Source: Sphingobacterium shayense (lineage in GTDB: Bacteria > Bacteroidota > Bacteroidia > Sphingobacteriales > Sphingobacteriaceae). From it: DNA of 33,125 bases. The translations under genes and the position numbers were made by a program. Positions within the stretch are counted from its first letter, which is position 1, and each line of letters begins with the position of its first letter. The notes under the pieces are model-generated. The model was not told where the DNA came from. It ran no database searches and worked only from the letters and a program-made list of their open reading frames with translations. Positions 25,406-32,936 of this stretch are shown here, one piece after another. The stretch covers positions 1 to 33,125 of the forward strand of contig NZ_JABMCQ010000025.1 in assembly GCF_013179575.1 (NCBI RefSeq). Direction: 5' to 3'.

Positions 25406-26613
25406 TGGAATATGACGCGCTGATCATTGGGGCAGGGGCATGTGGACTCATGTGTGCTGTACAGGCTGGTTTATTGGGAAAGAAGACCTTAGTCCTAGAA
25501 AAAAATGACAAGGTCGGCTCTAAAATATTAATCTCCGGCGGAGGAAGATGTAATTATACAAATCTTCACACCTCTGTTGAAAATTTCGTCACACAGAACC
25601 CTAATTTTCTACATTCTGCATTCTCGGCATGGTCTGTCCAGGACACTATTAATTTCTTCGAAGCATATGGCCCTATTCGAGGCGAAGAAAAAACACTTGG
25701 TCAGCTTTTTCCGACAACCAATAAAGCAAAAGACATCGTAGCTGTCTTCACTAAATTAATGTATCAAACAAAACAAGATGTTTGGTTAAATACGGACGTG
25801 AAATCGGTTGAAAAGTCATCTGATGGATATGTTGTATGGATGGAGAAGAATGGTAAAAACCACTCTATTTCTACGAAGAGTGTTGTCTTTGCTTCCGGCG
25901 GGTTACCCGTAGCAAAGCTTGGAGCATCGGATTTTGCGATCCGAACAGCCCAGAAGTTCGGGCTGTCAATTGTAGAAACGGCTCCTGCGCTTGTTCCGCT
26001 CACCATCACCGGTAAAGATGCCGCATGGTACGCGTCCCTCGCAGGCAACTCGGTGTATTGCAAAGTATATAATGACAAAATTTCGTTTCTAGAAAACATA
26101 TTGTTCACACATTGGGGATTAAGCGGGCCGGCGATACTCCAAATCTCTTCATACTGGCGTCCAGGGGAAACATTCACCATTGACCTTTTGCCGCTAAACT
26201 CCATGGAGCAAATTATAAAACTCGAACGTGAGCAGGGCGGGAAGCGTACGGTGGGACAGCTCTTGCAATCATTTTTTACAAGAAAAATGACCGATGCTTT
26301 AGATAAATATTTGCCTCTCGATGTCAAAATTGCTTCGCTAGGGAAAAAAGATGCAAAGCTTATTTGCGATACGATCCACAAATTTACAGTAAAACCAGCA
26401 GGCGATAAAGGTTACGACAAAGCCGAGGTCATGCGGGGAGGCGTGAGCACGGACGAACTGCAGCCTAGGACGCTTGAATCAAAGAAACATCCTGGATTGT
26501 ATTTTGGTGGAGAGGCCGTGGATGTGACCGGATGGCTTGGCGGTTACAATTTCCAGTGGGCGTGGGCATCCGCTTATTTAATCGCACAATCCATCCCTAG
26601 TAAAACCACATAA
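25405..26613 (+). CDS. BaiN/HI0933-like (YhiN) FAD-dependent oxidoreductase
   Basis: A 402-residue flavoprotein. IIGAGACGLMCAVQAG (7-22) is the FAD-binding dinucleotide motif; SGGGRCNYTNL (44-54) and the C-terminal FGGEAVDVTGWLGGYNFQWA are signatures of the HI0933/YhiN/BaiN family (NCBI TIGR00275 type). BaiN was described in bile-acid dehydroxylation in Clostridium, but most members are of unknown physiological role, and nothing here supports a bile-acid function. The start is fixed by the 1-nt overlap with the Gfo/Idh/MocA gene. A weak TTTAAAGC/GCTTTAAA dyad (26682-26711) follows and could be a poor terminator. Confidence 0.9.
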   Translation: MEYDALIIGAGACGLMCAVQAGLLGKKTLVLEKNDKVGSKILISGGGRCNYTNLHTSVENFVTQNPNFLHSAFSAWSVQDTINFFEAYGPIRGEEKTLGQLFPTTNKAKDIVAVFTKLMYQTKQDVWLNTDVKSVEKSSDGYVVWMEKNGKNHSISTKSVVFASGGLPVAKLGASDFAIRTAQKFGLSIVETAPALVPLTITGKDAAWYASLAGNSVYCKVYNDKISFLENILFTHWGLSGPAILQISSYWRPGETFTIDLLPLNSMEQIIKLEREQGGKRTVGQLLQSFFTRKMTDALDKYLPLDVKIASLGKKDAKLICDTIHKFTVKPAGDKGYDKAEVMRGGVSTDELQPRTLESKKHPGLYFGGEAVDVTGWLGGYNFQWAWASAYLIAQSIPSKTT

Positions 26614-26765
26614 CAATCTACCACATAGATACTTAATGAACGATCACAGGTTGTTTTAAAAAAAATACATATATTACCGTCTTTAAAGCATTAAAAAACA
26701 AAAGCTTTAAAATATTGGCTTATTATCACGAAATTTTATATGGCCCGTGTATAGTAAAGCCTAAA

Positions 26766-26797
26766 CATTGGCAAGTGTTTCCAACTAAACGCCAATG
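26766..26797 (+). promoter_or_regulatory. hairpin in the leader of the second symporter
   Basis: CATTGGC (26766-26772) pairs with GCCAATG (26791-26797), and GTTT (26777-26780) with AAAC (26787-26790), leaving a 4-nt bulge and a 6-nt loop. No T-run follows, and it sits 22 nt before the ATG, so it looks regulatory rather than terminating. Confidence 0.45.
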
Positions 26798-26819
26798 ACC
26801 TTATAAATCTAAGTATTTT

Positions 26820-28112
26820 ATGAAACAAAGAAAACTAGCATTACATTGGAAAATCATCATAGGCATCGTACTAGGGGTACTCTTGGGAATTGCATTAATA
26901 CAATTCGCATGGGGTAAGCAATTTGTAGTTGACTGGATTAAACCGTTTGGGACAATCTTCGTTAACATGTTAAAACTTATAGCAATTCCTTTGATCATCG
27001 TTTCGCTTGTCAAAGGGATTGCTGACCTAAGAGATATCAATCAATTATCTAAGATGGGCCTAAGGACCTTTTTTACATATATTGTTACCACGGTGTTTGC
27101 CATTTCTGTTGGTTTGATCGTCGTTAATGTTGTTAAACCCGGCACTTTCATTTCCGATCAAACACGCACGGAAATGTTGGGATCTTTTGGAGGAGATGTT
27201 GAGAAGCTCTCGGAGGCTCAGCAAAGCGTGTCAGCATCGGGCCCGCTACAGCCCTTGGTTGACGTAGTGCCTGAAAATATATTCGGCGCAGCAAGTTCCA
27301 ATGGAAATATGCTTCAAGTTATCTTTTTCACCATTTTAGTGGGGATAGGGCTTGTCATGTTACCCGAGGAAAAAAGTGCGCCGATTACTAAAATTTTTGA
27401 TTCTGGGAACGAACTTATGTTAAAAATCGTCGATATCATTATGACGATTGCTCCGTACGGGGTCTTTGCACTGATGACAAGCTTAATTGCCGAATCGCCT
27501 TCCTCAGACATCTTCGTTGCTCTCGGTGCATACGGACTGACCGTACTAATAGGTCTTTTTATTATGACGTATTTGGTTTACGGTGCACTTCTTAAATTTT
27601 ATGGTGGCGTAAATCCTATTGACTTCCAAAAGAAACTAGCACCAGCTCAGCTAGTAGCCTTTTCAACAAGCTCCAGCGCTGCGACATTACCGGTGACAAT
27701 GGAACGCGTAGAAGAGCACATCGGGGTGGATAAAGAAGTCAGCAGCTTTGTTTTACCCATCGGCGCAACTATCAATATGGATGGAACGAGTTTGTATCAA
27801 GGAATCGCTGCTGTTTTTATTGCGCAGGTATTCGGACAGGACCTATCATTAACCCAGCAGCTCACCATTTTGTTAACGGCAACGCTTGCATCGATAGGTA
27901 CTGCAGCTGTTCCCGGAGCGGGTTTACTGATGCTCGTGATTGTATTGGAATCGATAGGGGTGAACCCCGCAGGAATTGCCCTTATATTGGCTATAGACCG
28001 ACCATTAGATATGTGTAGGACAGTGACCAATGTCACCGGAGACGCTACGGTAGCGGTGCTGATTAACAAAATGACTGGACGACAACTAAAACCAACTGCT
28101 ACAGAAGATTGA
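26820..28112 (+). CDS. second dicarboxylate/amino acid:cation symporter (DAACS family)
   Basis: A 430-residue inner-membrane symporter of the GltP/SLC1 family. The first hairpin tip is STSSSAATLPVTM, followed by the canonical NMDGTSLYQGIA motif, the second hairpin ASIGTAAVPGAG, and DRPLDMCRTVTNVTGDAT in TM8 with the substrate-binding aspartates, arginine and asparagine, consistent with glutamate/aspartate transport. It differs from the symporter at 19232-20668 in its shorter N-terminus and NMDGT versus NLDGT motif; the two look like distant paralogues rather than recent duplicates. The rnpB promoter overlaps its stop codon, and no terminator separates the two genes. Confidence 0.94.
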   Translation: MKQRKLALHWKIIIGIVLGVLLGIALIQFAWGKQFVVDWIKPFGTIFVNMLKLIAIPLIIVSLVKGIADLRDINQLSKMGLRTFFTYIVTTVFAISVGLIVVNVVKPGTFISDQTRTEMLGSFGGDVEKLSEAQQSVSASGPLQPLVDVVPENIFGAASSNGNMLQVIFFTILVGIGLVMLPEEKSAPITKIFDSGNELMLKIVDIIMTIAPYGVFALMTSLIAESPSSDIFVALGAYGLTVLIGLFIMTYLVYGALLKFYGGVNPIDFQKKLAPAQLVAFSTSSSAATLPVTMERVEEHIGVDKEVSSFVLPIGATINMDGTSLYQGIAAVFIAQVFGQDLSLTQQLTILLTATLASIGTAAVPGAGLLMLVIVLESIGVNPAGIALILAIDRPLDMCRTVTNVTGDATVAVLINKMTGRQLKPTATED

Positions 28113-28114
28113 TT

Positions 28115-28148
28115 TTAGTAATATTCCTATTTAAAATTCATACTTTTG
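28115..28148 (+). promoter_or_regulatory. promoter of rnpB
   Basis: TACTTTTG (28141-28148) matches the -7 box TAnnTTTG exactly and ends six bases before the first paired base of RNase P RNA. The -33 side is weak, with only TTTA at 28115-28118. Confidence 0.6.
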
Positions 28149-28153
28149 CAACT

Positions 28154-28542
28154 GAAGCAAACCTGTTCTATCGCTGTTCCCTAGGGAAAAGAGGAAAGTC
28201 CGGGCAACATAGAGCGACACGCTTCCTAACGGGAAGGCTTCCAAATTGCTGGAAGACAGAAAGTGCCACAGAAAATATACCGCCTGCTTTCGGGCAGGTA
28301 AGGGTGAAAACGTGAGGTAAGAGCTCACGGTCTTGCGTGGTGACATGCATTACGGTAAACCTCGTGTGTTGAAAGATCAAATAGGTTGCGAAATTAGAAG
28401 GCTGCTCGTCTTCTACTACTTCTAAGGTAGTATTCGCAATGGGTAGATCGATTGAGCCTGCATGTGAATGCTGGCCTAGATAAATGATAGAAGTCCTTCA
28501 AAAGGATACAGAACCCGGCTTATATGGTTTGCTTCTTTTTTT
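28154..28542 (+). ncRNA. rnpB: RNase P RNA (bacterial type A) with terminator
   Basis: The catalytic RNA of ribonuclease P, which matures tRNA 5' ends. P1 is formed by GAAGCAAACC (28154-28163) and GGTTTGCTTC (28526-28535). The universally conserved GAGGAAAGTCCGGGC (28191-28205) and ACAGAACCCGGCTTAT (28508-28523) form P4 and the catalytic core, and GGTAAAC (28354-28360) is the L15 loop that pairs with the tRNA CCA end. A run of seven Ts directly after P1 makes the closing helix double as terminator (to 28542). Small overlapping reading frames here are spurious. Confidence 0.96.
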
Positions 28543-28545
28543 CAA

Positions 28546-28576
28546 TTTGATTTAATATTTAATTATAACTATTTTG
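28546..28576 (+). promoter_or_regulatory. possible promoter of the NtrC-type regulator
   Basis: TTTG (28546-28549), 20 nt, then TATTTTG (28570-28576), which is a -7 box with one base missing between TA and TTTG. The start would be about 20 nt before the ATG. Confidence 0.35.
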
Positions 28577-28603
28577 TTGACTTAACAGTAAGTTAAAATA
28601 TAT

Positions 28604-29986
28604 ATGACTACAATCTTAATAATTGACGATGAACGTCCAATAAGAAGTTCACTTCGAGATATTTTAGAATACGAAGATTATAAGGTATTTGACGCAGATA
28701 ATGGGCCAGAGGGATTAGAAATATTAAAGAAGGAAAAAATAGATCTTGTACTTTGCGATATTAAAATGAACAAGATGGATGGAATGGAAGTCCTGACTGC
28801 CGCACAAGATATTTCCGAAACACCATTTATCATGATTTCAGGTCATGGAACAATCGAAACAGCCGTGGAAGCCGCCCGTAGGGGAGCATACGATTTTTTA
28901 GAAAAACCCCTCGATCTAAACAGACTACTAATTACTGTGCGAAATGCACTCGAAAAAGGGACTCTTGTTAAGGAAACGAAAGTTCTAAAAAAGAAAGTAT
29001 CGGGAACAAAGGAGATCCTCGGAGAGTCTTCGGGAATATCTTTAATTAAGGAAACTATCGAGCGTGTTGCGCCGACTGAGGCGCGCGTTTTAATAACAGG
29101 AGAGAACGGTTCGGGAAAAGAACTTGTTGCACGTTGGTTACACGAGAAATCTAACCGATCGACAGCAGCGCTTGTCGAGGTAAACTGTGCTGCTATACCA
29201 TCAGAACTAATCGAATCTGAATTATTTGGACATGAAAAAGGGTCATTTACTTCTGCTGTTAAACAGCGGATAGGAAAATTCGAACAAGCCAACGGAGGAA
29301 CGCTCTTCCTGGATGAAATTGGAGACATGAGCCTTTCCGCGCAGGCAAAGGTTCTACGTGCTTTACAAGAAAATAAGATTACTCGAGTGGGGGGCGAAAA
29401 AGAAATTGATGTTAATGTGCGGGTAATTGCAGCTACAAACAAAGATTTGTTACAGGAGATTGAAAATGGAAATTTTCGTATGGACCTTTTCCATCGTCTT
29501 AGCGTGATCCTCATACATGTACCATCACTGAACGATCGTACTGAGGACATACCTATTATTGCAAGCAATTTTTGCGAAGAGATTTGTGGAGAATATAATA
29601 TCCCAACAAAATCCATTACTGACAACGCTATGAAAGCTTTGCAAATGCTGTCATGGACCGGAAATATACGCGAACTTCGAAATATGATTGAACGTCTGGT
29701 CATCCTAAGTGATAAAAAAATTACTGAAAAAGAAGTCGCATTGTACGCAAATCCCGCAGGGCCAAGTAGCAATGGCTCGAATTTGGAAAATAAAAATGGT
29801 AGCACTTTCGATTTTGAACGGTTCGAATCGTTCCAAGACTTTAAAGACAACGCAGAGAAGGAGTATATTAACTTTAAACTAGACAAAAATGGATGGAACG
29901 TTTCAAAAACGGCCGACGACATTGGCATCCAACGAAGCCATCTTTACCACAAAATAGAAAAATTTGGTTTGAAGCGCACGGAATAG
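28604..29986 (+). CDS. NtrC-family sigma-54-dependent response regulator (GSFTSA variant)
   Basis: A 460-residue response regulator. Residues 1-120 form a receiver domain with the acidic pair D8-D9, phospho-acceptor D52 (VLCDIKM) and K101 (FLEKPLD). Residues about 135-370 form the AAA+ sigma-54 activation domain: Walker A GENGSGKE (166-173), the sigma-54 contact loop at 213-218 reading GSFTSA instead of GAFTGA, Walker B TLFLDEIGD and WTGNIRELRN. The C-terminus (about 410-460) is a Fis-type helix-turn-helix (NVSKTADDIGIQRSHLYHKI). It activates transcription with RpoN in response to a sensor kinase, which is not encoded nearby. It has its own terminator. Target genes are unknown; the two sigma-54-like elements in this window are possible but untested targets. 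Confidence 0.93.
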   Translation: MTTILIIDDERPIRSSLRDILEYEDYKVFDADNGPEGLEILKKEKIDLVLCDIKMNKMDGMEVLTAAQDISETPFIMISGHGTIETAVEAARRGAYDFLEKPLDLNRLLITVRNALEKGTLVKETKVLKKKVSGTKEILGESSGISLIKETIERVAPTEARVLITGENGSGKELVARWLHEKSNRSTAALVEVNCAAIPSELIESELFGHEKGSFTSAVKQRIGKFEQANGGTLFLDEIGDMSLSAQAKVLRALQENKITRVGGEKEIDVNVRVIAATNKDLLQEIENGNFRMDLFHRLSVILIHVPSLNDRTEDIPIIASNFCEEICGEYNIPTKSITDNAMKALQMLSWTGNIRELRNMIERLVILSDKKITEKEVALYANPAGPSSNGSNLENKNGSTFDFERFESFQDFKDNAEKEYINFKLDKNGWNVSKTADDIGIQRSHLYHKIEKFGLKRTE

Positions 29987-30003
29987 CCGGATGCAAGAGA
30001 ATA

Positions 30004-30039
30004 AAAAAGGTGCTTTACTACATTGTAAAGCACCTTTTT
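30004..30039 (+). terminator. terminator of the NtrC-type regulator
   Basis: A perfect 15-bp stem, AAAAAGGTGCTTTAC (30004-30018) with GTAAAGCACCTTTTT (30025-30039), around TACATT. It may also serve the convergent small membrane protein gene. Confidence 0.92.
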
Positions 30040-30063
30040 AGTGAATACTGTCCACTACATTTA

Positions 30064-30249
30064 CTAATCGTTAAATTTTCGTTTCTGTCTTCGATATAAT
30101 ACAATAATTATTGCCAGTAAAATGATTACACCTATTACTATACTTCCTACAGAAGAACTACTTGATGGTGTTGCCACGGAATCAATTTGTGTTGCTTGTA
30201 GGTGAGTTGAAAAATAGCTTAATAAAATTAATAACCCAATCTTTCTCAT
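30064..30249 (-). CDS. small single-pass membrane protein
   Basis: A 61-residue protein with an apparent signal peptide (MRKIGLLILLSYFSTHLQA), a serine-rich linker (VATPSSSSSVGS), one transmembrane helix (IVIGVIILLAIIIVLY, about 38-53) and a basic cytoplasmic tail RRQKRKFND. This is a type I topology: short outside part, one helix, positive inside tail. No family is recognised. It ends 25 nt from the regulator's terminator and is divergent from nothing within 170 nt upstream. The clean signal-linker-helix-tail layout argues that it is real. Confidence 0.65.
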   Translation of the reverse strand: MRKIGLLILLSYFSTHLQATQIDSVATPSSSSSVGSIVIGVIILLAIIIVLYRRQKRKFND

Positions 30250-30421
30250 AATTTCTACCTCGTTTTATAATTAAGGTTAATATACCGCTTTTATTGGTCA
30301 AAAGCAAGCAATTTGGATGAACAAATTGTTATTTTAACACAAATTAAACATTACTTTCAATCGGAAAAATCAAACAGACTGAACAATTACCTTAAAGGAT
30401 GTAAAATTGAAATTCTTACTA

Positions 30422-31264
30422 TTATTTTTCAACCTTTTCTTCAATTAATTCCCGTGCCTCTCTTAATATTCGTTCGATTTTATCCTCATTTAATTGAAGT
30501 ACACCTAAAAATCCAGTATTACCCAGTAGATCAGACACGAGTATACAATTGTTTTTTAATAACAACGACTTTTCCTGATCAGAAAGGGTCGTCAAACAGG
30601 TGACAGGATAAAGACCTTTATTATCAACACGTAACTTAATACTACTTTCTACAGGATAATCCCATGAAAGCAGGTTAATCTTATAATATTTAGCAAAATC
30701 CTTAGAATCACTTGTTAGATAAGCGTTAGTGACCAACCACCCATCAGTAAACTTATACTCACGGTCAAAAAATCTAAATGCTCGCTCGGAAATATCTTTT
30801 ACACGGGACATAAAATACATCGGAGTCGTTACCGATATTTTAGCTTCCACATCATTTCTGAATTTGCATTCAATAGCAAGCAAACTATCCTTCTTGGCAG
30901 CAACAACATCAATTTCATGAGTAACGGCGTGTCCCTGAACAGTTTGTCCGGTTATCGTTTGATATCCTTCACAGGCAAATAATTTTCCTATCCACTGTTC
31001 AAAATAAAAACCTTCAGGCCCTAGTTCTCGCAATGCCTTTTTTAGGGAATATCGCGCTGCGTATGAATCTTTATGCAACTTTAAACTATCATATGCTAAT
31101 TCATAAAGTTCTTTGGTACTTATTCCGTCGTACAATTTATCCTGTATGGACGAGTATACATGTTCTACCTGCTCTTGTGTAGCCCCCGAACGTATTAACG
31201 AATGTTGAAGGTTTCCGGGTTTAAAAGGAACCAGCTCTCCAGAGTATTTTTTTACGTTAATCAT
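30422..31264 (-). CDS. ATP-cone domain fused to a PD-(D/E)XK (Mrr-like) nuclease
   Basis: A 280-residue soluble protein. Residues 1-80 match the ATP-cone, the nucleotide-sensing domain of ribonucleotide reductases and NrdR (VKKYSGELVPFKPGNLQHSL at 4-23; YAARYSLKKALREL at 68-81). Residues 85-210 form an Mrr/restriction-endonuclease-like fold: an N-terminal helix with E89, HEIDVVA with catalytic D119, and IECKFR with E132-x-K134, the complete D...ExK nuclease motif. The C-terminal 50 residues (LSDQEKSLLLKNNC ... ILREARELIEE) are helical and resemble a helix-hairpin-helix or similar DNA-contact module. It is unaccompanied by a methyltransferase or specificity subunit. A DNA nuclease or repair/defence enzyme controlled by dATP/ATP binding is a reasonable inference, not shown. 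No promoter of consensus type was seen. Confidence 0.82.
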   Translation of the reverse strand: MINVKKYSGELVPFKPGNLQHSLIRSGATQEQVEHVYSSIQDKLYDGISTKELYELAYDSLKLHKDSYAARYSLKKALRELGPEGFYFEQWIGKLFACEGYQTITGQTVQGHAVTHEIDVVAAKKDSLLAIECKFRNDVEAKISVTTPMYFMSRVKDISERAFRFFDREYKFTDGWLVTNAYLTSDSKDFAKYYKINLLSWDYPVESSIKLRVDNKGLYPVTCLTTLSDQEKSLLLKNNCILVSDLLGNTGFLGVLQLNEDKIERILREARELIEEKVEK

Positions 31265-31370
31265 ATATTTCTATTTAAAACACCATAATATCAAAAAAAA
31301 TATCGAGAATCCCATCCACTACTTAAAACATTCTACGCAATCTACATGTTATATCACAAAGACGAAGATC

Positions 31371-31667
31371 ATGAGTATTATAGAAAATGTGACTGAAAAA
31401 ATAAAAGACAAAATTGACCAAGCTTGCGATAACGGCAGAATTCCAGATTCAGAACGCTTGTTATCAGTTATTGCCGGCGGATTTATCTTAGCATACAGCG
31501 TTAAATCCGTCATAAAGAGCCCCCTCACGGCCTTTTCAGGACTAACGCTGGGCGGTGCACTACTCGTTAGAGGAGTGACAGGAAAATGCGCAATAAAAGG
31601 CGCACTAGCGGAGGGGCAAGATGACTTGACTCATACGGTAGTTGAACATCGTTATTTTGTTAAATAA
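31371..31667 (+). CDS. DUF2892 (YgaP-like) membrane protein
   Basis: A 98-residue inner-membrane protein with two helices, about 30-48 (LLSVIAGGFILAYSVKSVI) and 51-71 (PLTAFSGLTLGGALLVRGVTG), followed by GKCAIKGAL. The ER.LS..AGG and GG.LL.RG.TG.C texts are the DUF2892 pattern, also found at the C-terminus of the rhodanese YgaP. The N-terminal 28 residues are soluble and charged. Function is unknown. It stands alone between the minus-strand nuclease gene and the sirtuin gene 88 nt downstream, with which it may be cotranscribed. Confidence 0.8.
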   Translation: MSIIENVTEKIKDKIDQACDNGRIPDSERLLSVIAGGFILAYSVKSVIKSPLTAFSGLTLGGALLVRGVTGKCAIKGALAEGQDDLTHTVVEHRYFVK

Positions 31668-31755
31668 AAAATCATTTACAGACTTTTCTATTATTGATAA
31701 ATAGACGATTTAAAGGACTTGATTTTGTGTAAATTTAAAACAAAAATCGATTCGT

Positions 31756-32439
31756 ATGAAAAAAGTCGTTGTATTCACAGGTGCTGGAATCTCCGCCGAA
31801 AGCGGTTTAAAAACATTTCGTGGGCAAGACGGGCTTTGGGAGGGATATAACATCGAGGAGGTTGCTACTCCAGAGGGATGGAAAAAAGATCGACAGCGTG
31901 TCCTAGAATTTTATAATATTCGCCGGAAACAGTGCATCGCGGCAATTCCAAACGCAGCCCATTTCGCCATCAAAAAACTCGAAAATTTCTATGATACATG
32001 CGTAATTACGCAAAACATCGACGATCTACATGAACGCGCCGGCAGCAATAACGTCTTACATCTACACGGTGAAATTCGCAAAGCGCAATCCACACTAAAC
32101 CCAAAATTTGTCTACACAATGCAAGCTGATGAAATTAACATCGGAGACACCTGCGAATTAGGTTCCCAATTGAGACCGCACGTAGTTTGGTTTGGTGAAG
32201 CTGTCCCCAATCTTGCTAAAGCCGAAGAAATAACACGAGAGGCGGATATTTTTATTGTCGTCGGCACTTCACTTCAAGTATATCCAGCAGCAAGCTTATT
32301 AAATGAAATCAAGGTTGGATGCGAGGTATATATGGTCGACCCTCAGGCTCATAACATCCGGGCCGGATCACATATCAAATACTACGCAAAGACGGCTACT
32401 GAAGGGTTACCGGAATTGTTAACATTTTTAACCAAATAA
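31756..32439 (+). CDS. cobB: NAD-dependent protein deacylase (CobB/SIRT5-type sirtuin) lacking zinc cysteines
   Basis: A 227-residue Sir2 enzyme that removes acetyl or longer acyl groups from lysines, consuming NAD. GAGISAESG (9-17), FRGQDGLW (21-28), TQNIDDLHERAG (84-95), catalytic H104 (LHGE) and VVGTSLQVYPAA are intact. Y53 and R56 (EFYNIRR) match the Tyr/Arg pair that lets class III sirtuins take succinyl or malonyl groups. The zinc ribbon normally holding two CxxC pairs is here residues 106-136, with a single cysteine (C133), so zinc is probably not bound; this form is, to my recollection, common in Bacteroidetes. LRPHVVWFGE follows as usual. It probably acts on metabolic enzymes; targets are unknown. 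Confidence 0.92.
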   Translation: MKKVVVFTGAGISAESGLKTFRGQDGLWEGYNIEEVATPEGWKKDRQRVLEFYNIRRKQCIAAIPNAAHFAIKKLENFYDTCVITQNIDDLHERAGSNNVLHLHGEIRKAQSTLNPKFVYTMQADEINIGDTCELGSQLRPHVVWFGEAVPNLAKAEEITREADIFIVVGTSLQVYPAASLLNEIKVGCEVYMVDPQAHNIRAGSHIKYYAKTATEGLPELLTFLTK

Positions 32440-32625
32440 AATTCGGTATCAATATTCATTTATCTATAAATAAGGTGTTTATGTTTTTTATGTAGAGAAT
32501 CACTATACATGAAATATTCGAACAGAGCGATGTTTGAGAAATATTGCCAAATAAAATTCTGAACCTTCATCAACTTTTAAATAAGTAGTTATATGTCAAG
32601 GTAATACATGCTAAATATAAACTAA

Positions 32626-32871
32626 TTATTCATATCGATCGTATGCGGAAAGGAACGATTTTCGCATACTATCAAAAGCTTCTAACACATCTTTTATAAA
32701 CGTTTCATCAATTAACTCAAAGACACCGTTTACCCCGCCGATAACATCTGCCTCAGCAATTTTATAAGATTGTTCGAGTGTACCTTGTTCAAATTTGATA
32801 ATGAATTTTTGATTCATTGCAAATATCGAAATTTTACAATCTGGATGGGGGAGTTCTGCTACTATCCGCAT
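32626..32871 (-). CDS. small hypothetical protein
   Basis: An 81-residue soluble protein with an N-terminal beta-meander (MRIVAELPHPDCKISIFAMN, then QKFIIKFEQGTLEQSYKI) and a C-terminal helix (FIKDVLEAFDSMRKSFLSAYDRY). I do not recognise the family. It starts 65 nt downstream of the gdhA stop on the same strand, directly after the gdhA hairpin terminator, whose U-run reaches to within a few bases of its ATG. It is therefore likely expressed by read-through or from a promoter overlapping that hairpin. The 186 nt between it and the sirtuin stop show nothing notable. Confidence 0.7.
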   Translation of the reverse strand: MRIVAELPHPDCKISIFAMNQKFIIKFEQGTLEQSYKIAEADVIGGVNGVFELIDETFIKDVLEAFDSMRKSFLSAYDRYE

Positions 32872-32875
32872 TTTG

Positions 32876-32912
32876 AAAAAAAAATAAAAAAGCTGTCAAA
32901 ATTGACAGCTTC
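32876..32912 (-). terminator. terminator/attenuator between gdhA and the small gene
   Basis: AAGCTGTCA (32890-32898) pairs with TGACAGCTT (32903-32911) around a 4-nt loop; the plus-strand A-run to the left is the minus-strand U-run. Confidence 0.85.
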
Positions 32913-32936
32913 TTCGAAATTACGTTTTAATTCTGA

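Noticed and set aside
25764..26381. A 205-codon open frame antisense to the BaiN-like gene.
   Set aside because: The opposite strand encodes a full-length flavoprotein; the antisense translation shows no domain and an unusual composition.
19232..28112. The two symporters as a recent duplication bounding a mobile segment.
   Set aside because: Their sequences differ throughout (different N-termini, NLDGT versus NMDGT), and no flanking repeats or transposase are present.
28109..28380. Three short overlapping reading frames on both strands.
   Set aside because: They lie within the RNase P RNA, whose conserved core and closing helix fully explain the sequence.
29815..29835. A GGTTCGAATC string resembling a tRNA T-arm.
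   Set aside because: It lies in the regulator's coding sequence and has no acceptor, D or anticodon stems around it.
28843..29928. A 361-codon open frame antisense to the NtrC-type regulator.
   Set aside because: It mirrors the regulator's codons, has no recognisable motif, and the plus-strand gene has complete domains.
30313..30603. A 96-codon plus-strand frame overlapping the nuclease gene's 3' end.
   Set aside because: About two thirds lies over the nuclease coding sequence, and the translation has low-complexity, non-family character.
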